A stretch of DNA of 56,453 nt from Coprinus comatus (Eukaryota; Basidiomycota; Agaricomycetes; Agaricales; Agaricaceae). Of the stretch, positions 12,991 to 23,500 are shown in pieces. Below the pieces are notes generated by a model. The model had not been told where the DNA came from. It did not search any database and saw only the letters and a list, made by a program, of their open reading frames with translations. The translations under genes and the position numbers were made by a program. The stretch is taken from contig JAWPGT010000117.1 of the NCBI GenBank assembly GCA_034638255.1, positions 1-56,453 on the forward strand, given 5' to 3'. Within the stretch, counting starts at the first letter, position 1; each line of letters starts with the position of its first letter.

Positions 12991-13638
12991 ATTATGAATA
13001 TATTCTTGTAATTTTTTATCTTTATTTCGGTACATTACTGTAGTATACACTACTATTATGCTGTATACAATCACTCTTGTATTTTTGTACATTACTGTCT
13101 CCCTTCTGATAATATAATTCAGTTGATATACATTTACATGCATTTGAGACACTCTAGGAGTCCTTGAAATTTCGCTTTTTATATATATATATATATTCTG
13201 ATATACCTGATTTATAAGCTTGAGAAAGTATTTTCAAAGGCAGTACAAGTAGATATAAGGTAAAACTAAGTAGAATTAAGTGTGACTAACCAGGACCCCC
13301 TGCTTAGAATAGCTTGGAATCGACTTCTCAAGCATGACTAAGTAATTCCAAGGAGAAAATAAAAATTCTTTTACATTCTTGATATATCCTTGGTCATCCT
13401 TGGAAATGTTTTCAAGGAGGTTTAAGGAGGTTTAAGCTTGGCCAAGGAGATGCGCGTTTTGCTGATGTTGTTCACGTTGGGAAAACAGCAATTGAGAAAG
13501 TCATGTATATTAAAATAAAACTGTTCTATCACCTGTTTTTTCTGAAACCATGACCATTGTTTGTAATGATGGAATACATTACTTTCGAAAAATATATTAA
13601 ATAAAAAGATCAGAAATAATGTAAGTGTCATAAACAGC
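12991..13638. other. Non-coding AT-rich spacer with TA microsatellite
   Basis: A (TA)n run lies near 13181-13197, and the GGAGGTTTAA segment is duplicated at about 13416-13435. I see no gene. Confidence 0.4.
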
Positions 13639-14303
13639 TCAAGTCCTCAAATTTGTAAGCTGAAAAGTTAACAAAACTGTATTAAGTGTAATAAGAGTTA
13701 ACGCATGACCAGACTCCTTGTAGCGAAGTGATATTGGTACAAACTCAAGCTCATCAAGGATCTCTAGTTTATGCTGAATCAACCATTCAACAATGTCAAA
13801 ACTGGAGTTGAGTAGATCGTTGTAAGAAATTTCATGCTCATCTGTCGAGTGCTGATCAGAGAGGACAAGATGACCTAGATGACAATCTCCTCCTTTTACA
13901 CATTCAAGATCATGTACCATAAACTGATTAACATCATATGGTGAGTGGAATGCATTATCACTGAGGTAATCCATTGGAAGAGGGATCCTGTTTCCAAGCT
14001 TTAGCATCATTTCACGATGCAAGCTACTTCTGAGGATATCATGGAACTCAGCTTTGCGTTCAGTCATCTTGGTGAACTCATCTGGATTACCAATAACCCA
14101 ATCATCCAGTTCCTCACTACAACTTCTGTCCAATGGTCCCATAGCAAATAAACCAAGGTGATTTCCTTCACTCATTGCCACTAGTTTGGTCTCCACTGGT
14201 CCGCCAATTCCCATAGTCCTCAGATTAATGGATGGACACTTATTAGTCCTTTCAGGACAATCTTTAAAAAGATGATCCTTTGATTCACACTGGAAGCAGC
14301 GAC
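13639..14303 (-). pseudogene. Retrotransposon gag-like fragment with CCHC knuckle
   Basis: Reading from 14303 leftwards, the open frame starts inside a zinc knuckle, CFQCESKDHLFKDC (C-x2-C-x4-H-x4-C), and continues for about 215 residues to a stop at 13639. The frame has no upstream start because the TG... LTR at 14304 abuts it. CCHC knuckles of this spacing are typical of retroelement Gag. The downstream part (about 190 residues, no recognised motif) could be the end of Gag or a Gag-Pro junction. It is a truncated relic, element family unknown. Confidence 0.55.
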
Positions 14304-14784
14304 TGTTACGGTTTCATATTTATCACAACTAATCATTAGAACTAATGATGGATGATAGTGTACTTTCTCTTCTATCTGTTTTACATAGCCTTGGACTAAT
14401 GTTTTGTATAGCCTCGGACTAGTACTTTCTACGGACTTCCACTTGTCATTTCACTCACTGTTTCAGCTGTAGATAGTTTCACTCTCCTGTCTCACATGTA
14501 TCAAGCATAGCCTACAACCTGTACTCATAGTTGTATAAATACATGGACAGCGACAGAGATTAAGCTTCAGCTTAATACTCTTGTTTGTTCTCTATCTTGC
14601 TCATTCCCCTCTGCTTGATAACCCTAGAACTTGGAGTCAGCTCTAACTCTTATATGAATGGCTTACTAGTAAGGAACATCTGTGATCTACAGTCTGAGTA
14701 CTGTGGAGGTTGTCCCCTGAAAGTAGTCTCAGTAAGAGTGGACGTTCTCTTCCTACGAGCACCTTGAAGAGGTCCATTGTAACA
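14304..14784 (+). repeat. LTR of family 2 (TG...CA)
   Basis: It starts TGTTACGG and ends CCATTGTAACA. The first part is homologous in reverse orientation to 34135-34243 plus 34869-35141. It has a TATAAATA box at 14534 and, 25 nt downstream, an inverted repeat ATTAAGC-TTCA-GCTTAAT (14559-14576), the same layout as LTR family 1. I see no clear target duplication. The right boundary is less certain than the left. Confidence 0.65.
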
Positions 14785-15236
14785 TTGTCTATACTGAAAT
14801 GGAGGTATAGGCAAGTTTACAACACAATACCTGATAAGAATACAAATGAAGTAACTATAAGTAGAAATGAGTTATAAGAACAAAGGAAAGAGTTTAATGG
14901 TAACTAACCTCAGTATCACAAAGACCAGCAAATACTGAGGTTTACATGGTATCTACTCTCTCATTATAAGTCGTGAAGAACAAGACAGTCTGATAAGAAA
15001 TAAAACACATATTATCATATAAAGGTCAACTTAGCTTTAAAGAAGTTTAATAAGCAGAAAAGAAAGAAAATCATGGTCTCAGATGTGCTCAGTCATTGTG
15101 GTCCAAACACCATTTGCACCCCCTGACTTGACACATGTTTGCACAACAAAGATCCAACTCCAACACAACAGTCAGATAAGGAGAACCAAATCCCACCAAC
15201 AGTCCAGCCAACAGATGATGTTAGGGTCAGCACAGT
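14785..15236 (+). other. Probable Ty1/copia integrase-RT linker remnant
   Basis: Mostly AT-rich DNA without a clear frame. From about 15138 a short frame reads like the low-complexity linker between integrase and reverse transcriptase of copia elements (Pro/Gln/Thr-rich, ...KENQIPPTVQPT...). It lies directly upstream of a minisatellite insertion and then copia RT sequence. The assignment is an inference from context. Confidence 0.35.
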
Positions 15237-15573
15237 CTGCGACGTATCACTGCGACGTATTGCTGCGACGTATTGCTGTGACATATCGCTGCGACGTATT
15301 GCTGCGACATATCGCTGCGACATATCGCTGCGACGTATAGCTGCGACATATCGCTGCGACGTATAGCTGCGACATATCGCTGCGACGTATAGCTGCGACA
15401 TATCGCTGCGACGTATAGCTGCGACGTATAGCTGCGACATATAACTGCTAACAGTAGTATATACTGAATTAACAGTAGTATACACTGAATTAACAGTAGT
15501 ATATATTAAACTGGCTAAAATCAATAATAATTCTGAATATACCACTATAGAAGTACAAGGGACAATACTATTA
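15237..15573. repeat. Minisatellite element, copy B
   Basis: About fifteen 13-bp units (GCTGCGACGTATA / GCTGCGACATATC alternating) at 15237-15437 are followed by the same three 21-bp units and unique tail as copy A (ends ...ACTATTAG at 15573). The tail matches copy A essentially without change. It sits inside copia-derived sequence, whose RT frame resumes at 15574. Confidence 0.85.
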
Positions 15574-16552
15574 GGCTTAAAAAGCTTAAAGGAGAGTTCA
15601 TGAAAAAGTGGGAATGCCGCAATCTTAGAGAAGTCAAAGAATTTCTCGGTATGCACATCAGGAGAGATCGGGCTAATTGAAAGATCTACCTTGATCAATG
15701 TGCTTATTTAGAGAAGATCCTAAAAAGGTGTAAAATCACTGGCTCTGACTGCAATACCAAACTGGTGCAAACTCTGCTGCCAGAAGGGTACTATCCAGTT
15801 CCTAATGACAAGCTGATCAACTCCTCCATCCATTCTAGGTACCAACAGGTGATCGGATCACTGTTGTACATTGCTATTGGCACATGTCCAGACATTTTGT
15901 TTGCTGTGACTAAGCTAAGTCAACATTCTCATAACCCTATGGAAGAACACTTGCGTAGAGCTCTCTATATTTGTAGATACCTATTAGTGACTCAGGAATA
16001 CCAAATGATGCTTAATGGTTCTGATAATGAGGGTTTTATTGCTTACAGTGACTCTGATTGGGCTAGTGATCCTTCTACTTGAAGATCCCAAACTGGTTAT
16101 CTGTCCACTGTTGCATCCTGTCCAGTAGCCTGGGTCAGTCGATCACAGAAGACTATTGTGTTATTGTCCACAGAGGCTGAATACATGGCTATTTCTGATT
16201 GTAGTCGTCAGTCCATCTGGATCAGAAGCCTAATAACTGAACTTGGTTTACACAACAATGAACCAATGGATATTTGTGGAGACAATATGGGCTCTCTCTT
16301 TATTGCACAAAACCCTGCTGTTGAAAAGAGATCAAAACACATAGACATTATCTTCCACTTCATTTGTCAAGTAATTGATGAAAAGAAGGTTCAGCTCTAT
16401 TTTATCCCAGGCACTGAGAACCCTGCTGATCTTCTCATGAAGAATCTCAGACTTATGAAGTTTGAATACTTCTGTGATAACTATTACAGGTTGGAATTTT
16501 CTAATCCCACATATAGCACTGCCAAGCACTCAAATAATATGGTCCCAACATA
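15574..16552 (+). pseudogene. Ty1/copia reverse transcriptase/RNase H remnant
   Basis: The frame encodes the C-terminal RT and RNase H part of a copia polyprotein: KEFLGMHI, a YQQVIGSLLYIA block, the RNase H aspartate in YSDSDWASD, LLSTEAEYMAISD, and the tail VQLYFIPGTENPADLL. It is broken by TGA codons near 15680 and 16080, both explicable as single transitions (for example TGG or CGA to TGA). Everything upstream of the late RT is missing or replaced by minisatellite copy B. It is a dead element. Confidence 0.85.
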
Positions 16553-16589
16553 AGGTGCTATTTAGCTGCCATGTTTGTATTCAGGGGAG

Positions 16590-16784
16590 TGTTAAACTAT
16601 TATTAGTTCTACAATGACATTCTCAATGGCATTACACTTGATGAACATGTGACTTAATATGTTCTCACATGGACCAATGTAGAGTAGTATATAAACCTTG
16701 TATTAGATGCATTATATACTTCAGTTCCTTTTACTTCAACAACCACCCTCAGTAAGTCTAAGTCATACCTATCCTAGTATACTA
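16590..16784 (+). repeat. Copia 3' LTR fragment
   Basis: The copia frame is followed by a purine tract (GGGGAG) and then TGTTAAACTATTATTAG, the usual layout of a polypurine tract and LTR start. A TATATAAA box lies near 16688. The right end runs into the old Ty3 copy near 16785 without a clear CA boundary, so it is truncated there. No partner LTR was found in the window. Confidence 0.55.
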
Positions 16785-18662
16785 TGCTTCGCACTTGTTT
16801 TAACATCAAAGAACCCATCCTCATGGTCACAGATCAAACTAAACCCTTTGAAATCAAATGCAACTCTTCAGCCTTTGCTACTGGAGCTGTCCTCCTCCAA
16901 AGAGACACAAACAGAGTTAAATGTCCTGTAGCTTATCACAGCAAAACTCTTTCACAACCTGAACAAAACTACCACTGTTCTGAACAAGAATTCCTTGCTA
17001 TAATCTGTGCCCTCAAAGAATGGAGATATTACATTGAAGGTTCTCCCACCAAAACAATCATCTGGTCTGATCATGAAAACCTAAAATGCTGGAGAAAACC
17101 TGAAGACTTAAATTGTTGACAAGCATGATAGACAGCCTATCTACAACAATTTAATATCAAAATATGTCATATCCCTGGAAAGAAGAACAGACCCACAGAT
17201 TCATTATCCCACTGCCCAGATCATGCCCCAGCTTTTCATGATAATCACAATGTTGTTGCTATGCCAACTTCATTATTTACTAATGAAAACCCCAGCAAAA
17301 TTGGATCAGAAACATCCTGAAATAAAAACCCTGATGAAACTGGATCAAAATCATCCCAAAAAGGAAATTTGATGTGATGCCTAAAAGCTAAACTACCTAA
17401 CACCACCTCCTATTCAATGCCACTCCTGAAATTAACATCTAAAAATAACCAACCAATCAAAGAAGCCACTATATCTATAAATATCATAGATGAAGCTCTT
17501 ATGAAACAAATCAAAGAAGAAACCCTGAAACAGAAGACATCCATCAATTGACCACCTTACAACATTAATAATGATGGAACCTCCCAATTTAATGGAAAAG
17601 TTGTTATCCCTAACAATATCACTATCTGCCAAACTCTACTCAACTGTGTATATGATCACATTATAGCTAGATACCCAGGCATTAACAAAACTGCCCGCAA
17701 ATTGGCTCAATATTGCTATTGGCCAGGAATGAAGACATTCATCAAAAACTATGTTAAAGGCTGTGGAACATGCCAACAAATACAAAATTAACCATCACCC
17801 CATCAAAGTCCCCCTCCAACCCATAAAAGGACTAGCTTCTACAAGACCCTTCTCACAGATCAGCATGGATCTTATCACCAATCTTCTGCCAGATGGACCC
17901 TATGACTCAATATTGTCCATAGTGGACCATGGACTTACAAAGGGGATAATTATAGTCCCAACATCAAAAACTGTCACTGCTGATGAAATAGTAGAAATTC
18001 TGATCGAACAACTCTTTTCAAGATATGGAACCCCCAAAAAGGTCATTTCTGATCATGGATCACAATTTATTGCCAAATCAATGCAACAGTTTTATCAAAA
18101 ACTCAACATCACCCCTTCTTACTCAACTGCTTATCACCCCCAATCAGACAGATCAACAGAATGTTTCAATCAAGAAATCAAACTATTCTTAGCAATCTAT
18201 TGTTCATCAAACCTGAATTCTTGGGCCAGATCACTCCCAATCCTCAAATTCAATCACAATTCTCAAACACATGCAGGAAGAGATCACACCCCCTTCGAAC
18301 TGATGTATGGTTTCACTCCCAAAATATTCCCAACATCTGAAGAACCATCAAACATCCCTGCTCTCAACAATTGCTTCGAATATTTAGAACAATCATGAAA
18401 TCAAGCCCAAATGGCACATGAACAGATGCATCAAGTTATGGCTAGTAGAGCCAACTGACCACTCCAAGTGCTCTAAGTTGGACAAAAGGTCTGGCTAGAC
18501 AACTGCAATCTACCATTCCAGTACAAGTCTGGCAAAATAGCACAAAGACTAGAAGGACCATTCCCCATAACAAGGAAAATAGGACCAGTCACCTACTAGC
18601 TAAAATTACCCAAAACATGGAGAATTCACAACAAGTTTCATGTATAACTGTTACAACCCCTC
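16785..18662 (+). pseudogene. Old Ty3/gypsy pol copy (left part)
   Basis: RNase H (KPFEIKCNSSAFATGAVLLQ) and integrase (SMDLIT, ISDHGSQF, QSDRSTECFNQE) segments align along the intact pol at 20522-24076. It is broken by many stops and frame breaks. The differences are largely transitions at former CpG sites (for example LNRRQARW has become LNC*QA**), and almost no CpG is left. It ends at 18662 inside ...LLQPL, exactly where the younger element inserted. The same frame resumes at 26893 (KENDVYGK). Confidence 0.9.
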
Positions 18663-19287
18663 TGTTATGACCACGAACCGTTAAGCTGAACACTCCTGGA
18701 ACTTAAACGCTAGAGTGCAGTCGTGTAGGAACGTGCGATCAATAAACACTCTGCTGCAATCTCAAGGCCTTTCAACCTAGTGACCGAGAGGTATGGAGAC
18801 AGAGATGTATAAGGGCTACAACAGAAGAGATTAAAGCTTGAGGCTTTAATCGTCTACTACATCGAGTATTTATACTATTCTAGGGATGTACCTAATAATA
18901 GCTACTAACTACGTATATCCCAAATACTCGTCATCGCTTTATAATCTACTCCATACACAATGCTAGAACTGTCAACAGGAGTAGGTGAGACATCGGGGTC
19001 GGGGACTATTTACTCCATATACAATGAAAGATTAGTCAACAGGAGTAAAATGACGAAACAGATAACTAATACTGGAGCTGGGGAAATGTATACTTCTAAG
19101 CATAAGTGGAGTCTCATACTTAGTTCGACGTTAGGTCATAGCGATGTCATAGTGATGTCACCGGGGAGTGGTATGTCAAGCAGAGTCGTTCATGGTGTCG
19201 TCATCGGGAATGAGTTCGGGGAAGATGGCGAACAAGTCTTCCTCGGTGGTGGTGGTACGGGCCGGTGGTTTGGGTGGGCTCGTAACA
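18663..19287 (-). repeat. 3' LTR (family 1) of the intact Ty3 element
   Basis: 625 bp. It is nearly identical to the 5' LTR except for one substitution near 19031 and a clustered patch near 18908-18922. Its sense-strand start also encodes the last 37 or so codons of ORF3, which ends at 19176. Confidence 0.95.
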
Positions 19288-20532
19288 TTACTTCCTTCCT
19301 TAAGGGGAATGTCCTCATTCTCAACTTCAGAGGTCTCGGCAAGGGGAGCCAGTGATGTTGGCCTCGGCGACGGGGTCGTAGTCTTCTCCAAAGTTTCGTC
19401 CAAAGTCTTCTTGATTTGATCCAGTACTCTGGCGTGAGCGGCGGTGTGTTTGGCGAGAGTGGGAATGGCATTGATGATGTCTTTCACTGCGAGATCCAGT
19501 CGGAATCGGGGTACGGGGTCCTGTCGATCGTGAGCGGCGTATCTCTGGTGGTTCATGAATGCTAGGACGCGTTGTCCCTCGATCGATTGTTCGTTGTGTC
19601 GGTTGCTGTTGTAAAAGTGTCCTATCTCCTTGTAGAATGTTACTGTCCGTTTTATCGGCAGGGCGGAGTTTAGGGTTTTGGATGTAGTGCTCCTCAATAA
19701 CGGAGGTCGGGATGGTGTTGGAAGGGAGACCTTTGTACTTGTTGCGGGAGCAATGCTTGGCATAGTGGCCTGGAGCAGTTTGCTTACAGTGGTTGCAGAA
19801 GTAACTTTCGCAATGTGGTAGGAAGTGGTTATGTCCGTTACATGCAGGGCACCGACGCTGTGTGGATTTAATTGGTGGCATGTATGGGGTCTGGGGACAT
19901 TGGCTGGGAACGTTTGGTGGGATAGTAGGTTGGTCAGGTAGTAGCTTTCCTGAGTGGTCAGGTTCCGGGCCCATTGTTCGAGCATGTAGTGGTTCCTGAG
20001 GAGTGGTGTGAGTCGCTTCCGAGTCTCTAGAAAGGATTCCGTCCCTTCGAGTCTCAAGGTTGCTAGTGCTAACATATCGTGGTCCAAAACTAACGCTGAA
20101 GAGCGAAGGTCTTGAATTTCGGGATCTGTCAAGATCCTGGAAAAGCTGGTGGAGGCTAGCATGCTCTGGTTGTGAAAAACCATTCGATTGGAGTTTTTGA
20201 CAAGTGTGGGCCAAGGTGTCCCAAAGGTACAGTTCCTTAGCTCTTTGAGGAAAGTAAGCAGATAGGTCTTCCCGAAGGGTGTGAAGGAGTGTGCGGCGTT
20301 CAGAGTTGTTTCGATGAATGGATTCGAGGTCAGCGATGTATGTTTCGCATGATAGTCGGAATCGAACAAGCTGAGTGTCAGGGGAATACGGGAGAGGGAT
20401 GCGTGTGGTGGAACCATTGGTAGGAGCCAAGGTTTGGGTTGGGAGTACGGTGGAGGGGGCATTGGTGATAGTAGTGATGGGTGTATTGGGAGGAGAGTAG
20501 AGCATTGAACTGGGGATTTGGTCAAAGTCCAT
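19176..20532 (-). CDS. Ty3 third ORF with two zinc knuckles (frame switches midway)
   Basis: The ATG at 20532 overlaps the pol stop (ATGGACTTTGA). The first frame encodes a Gag-like protein with CPACNGHNHFLPHC (C-x2-C-x4-H-x4-C) and a second knuckle CNHCKQTAPGHYAKHC. From about 19680 the coding character moves to another frame (VTFYKEIGHFY..., ending ...FPELIPDDDTMNDSA at 19176). That ending is conserved in the old copy (FPELIPNDNSIMHDII). The switch is a frameshift mutation, a programmed shift or an intron I cannot place. The last residues are encoded inside the 3' LTR. A nucleic-acid-binding accessory protein is a reasonable guess; function is unknown. Confidence 0.65.
19288..19301 (-). promoter_or_regulatory. 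Polypurine tract of the intact Ty3 element
   Basis: On the sense strand AAGGAAGGAAGTAA directly precedes the 3' LTR start TGTTACGAG. This is the expected position and composition of a plus-strand DNA priming site. Confidence 0.75.
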
Positions 20533-23500
20533 GTCTCTCTTTATAACCTTTTAGGATTGCTCCTGAATTGGTAAGATTTGATTCAGGCTCCCAAGAATCT
20601 TCTGTGGAAGAGTATCCTTTCCAATGAACAAGATACCGTCTTGTCCTCGGGGTTCCTCGGTGGTTGCGGATATTTTCGACTTCGTATTCTTCTTCTCCAT
20701 TTACGATGTCTGGAGGTGGTGTTGTAAACATTTTGCCATATACGTCATTCTCTTTGACAGGAGTGAGGAGTTGGATATGGAATTTGTTGTGGATCCTCCA
20801 CGTCATTGGTAACTCTAGCTTGTAGGTGGTTGTTCCTATTTTGCGTAGAATTTTGAAGGGGCCTTCTCGGCGCTGTGCCATCTTCTTCGATTTGTATTTG
20901 ATTTGGAGGTTTCTGTTATCGAGCCAGACCCGTTGTCCTGGTTCTAGGGTTGGTAATGGTCTGTTCGATCGAGCGGCCATAAGTTGACGCATATGTTCAT
21001 GAGCTTCTTGAGCTTGTTCTCTTGTTTGCTTGAGGTACTCAAATCGGGATGAGATAGATGGGATGTTTGAGGGTTCTTCCGTAGTATGGAATGTTTTTGG
21101 TGCATAGCCATACATTAGTTCGAATGGGGTTTGAGTGCGACCAGCATGGGTGCGGGAATTGTGTGTAAATTCGAGGATAGGCAGTGCTCGTGCCCAGGAG
21201 TTGGGGTTTGCAGAGCAATAGATGGATAAGAATAGTTCGATCTCTTGATTGAATCTTTCGGTTGATCCGTCGGATTGAGGGTGATAGGCGGTCGAGTATG
21301 CGGGTTCTATATTTAGTTTTGAGTAGAATTCTTGCATTGACTTAGCGATGAATTGGGGTCCTCGATCTGAGATAACCTTTTCGGGAGTTCCGAATTTGGC
21401 GAATAACCGTTCTATCAATAGCTCGGCTATGTCATCGGCTGTGGCTGTTTTCGCAGTAGGAATAATTAATATCCCCTTTGTAAGTCCATGGTCCACTATG
21501 GACAATATAGAGTCATAGGGGCCGTCTGAGGGTAGATCTGTTATCATGTCCATGGAGATTTGGGTGAATGGACGGATGGAAGCGGGTCCTTTTATGGGTT
21601 GTAAGGGTGCTTTGAGTGGGTGGCGGTTAATCTTGTATTGTTGACAAGTTCCACAACCTTGAACGTAGTTGTGTACGAACGAGTTCATACCGGGCCAGTA
21701 ACAGTATTGCTTTAGTTTTCGTAAAGTTTCTGTAATTCCTGGGTGTCCAGCGGTGATATGGTCGTGTACTCTTTGTAGGAGGGATCGTCTAAGAAGAAGA
21801 TCATCCGGGATGACAATCTTATTCTGGTAGCGGAGGAAACCATCGTCATCGATGACGTATGTTTCAGGAATGGATGAAGACCGTTGTTGAGTGACATCTT
21901 TTATTTTCTGACCGATGAGGTCATCAATAATGCAAAGTGACGTTTCTTGTAAATCTGTGGAGAATAATGACGGGGGTAGTGCAGTTATGTCATGATTATC
22001 GTCTCCGATAGGTACGTGATCAGGTCTTCGGGATAGATGATCAGGTCTTCGGGATAGATGATCAGGTCTTCGGGATAGATGATCAGGTCTTCGGGATAGA
22101 TGATCAGCGGGACCATTTTTCTTGCCGGGAATATGTCGGATTTCGATGTTGAATCGTTGCATATACGCTGTCCATCGCGCTTGTCGTCGGTTGAGATCTT
22201 GAGGGTTCTTCCAACGTTTGAGGTTTTCGTGGTCGGACCATACAATGGTTTTGTGTGGTGATCCTTCGAAGTAGTGTCTCCACTCTGTGAGTGCTCGAAT
22301 TATTGCGAGAAATTCTTGTTCTGAGCAATGATAATTTCGTTCGGCGGGATTGAAACTTCGACTGTGATAAGCAACTGGGTGCTTGACTCCATTGGTGTCT
22401 CGTTGTAGTAGGACAGCTCCTGTTGCGTATAGAGATGCATCGCATTCTATTTCAAACGGTTTAGTTTGATCGGCAACTGTGAGGATGGGCTGTGTGAGAA
22501 ATCGCGCTTTCAGATCTTCGAATGAAGACTGGCATTCGGATGTCCAATCGAATACTTTAGTATTAGACATAAGAGCATTAAGCGGATGTGCGAGGTCAGA
22601 GTAGTTTCGAATGAATTTGCGGTAGAAATTGCAAAATCCAATGAACTTGCGAACGTCTCGTACTGATTTGGGTACGGGCCATTGTTGGATGCCTTGTAGT
22701 TTTGCGGGGTCCATGGCGACGTTGTTGGGGGTGATGATTACACCGAGATACTCGAGGTGTTGTTTTTCGAATTCGCATTTCTCAGTTTTGAGAAATAGAT
22801 CATTCTTTAGGAGGATTCGTAGTACTTCTTTAGTAATACGGCGAAGTTCCTGTTTAGTTTTGGCATGAATGAGGATATCATCCATATAGACAATGACTTC
22901 TCCATCATCTATCAGCTTTCTAAACAACGAGTCCATCATTGCTTGGAAGGTAGCTGGCGAATTGCACATTCCAAAGAACATGACTGTGGGTTCGAAAAGT
23001 CCTTTAGTTGTTTTAAAGGCTCCTTTCCATTGATCTCCATCTTTTATGCGGATATTGTTATATCCTAGACGAACATCAAGTTTTGTGAACCATTTCGAAT
23101 CTCTCAATTTGTCGAGTATTGATGAGATGAGGGGAATGGGATATGCGTTTTTGATAGTGTGTTGATTTAGATATCTGTAATCTTGACAGGGCCGTAGTTT
23201 TCCATCTTTCTTTCCTACAAAGAAGAAGGGGGAGGCCATAGGTGATTTTGAAGGTCGAATGTAACCTTTTTCAAGATTCTCTTTTAAGAAGGTGTCGAGT
23301 TCCTTCTCTTCTAGAGGTGATAACCGATATGGTTTAATTGAACGAGCTTCGAATGAATCTTCGAGTTCAATTTTATGATCCCAAGGTCGGGTTTGAGGAA
23401 AGCGTTCTGATGCTTTCTTGTCAAAGAGTTTGTAGAATTCGGCGAACTCTTTAGGAACGACTTTCTTAGGGTCGTCTTGTTTCTTGTCACCAAATTGTTG

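Noticed and set aside
15237..15437. Regular short repeats as a possible CRISPR array
   Set aside because: Units are contiguous 13-mers with no unique spacers, in a eukaryotic genome.
15093..15698. 201-codon minus-strand ORF with repeating peptide
   Set aside because: It is a translation of the 13-bp minisatellite. A 13-bp unit repeats the peptide every three units, so long open frames arise by chance.
18960..19355. Plus-strand ORF of 131 codons repeated at 26560 and 34541
   Set aside because: It is the antisense of the family 1 LTR and follows every LTR copy. It has no coding character of its own.
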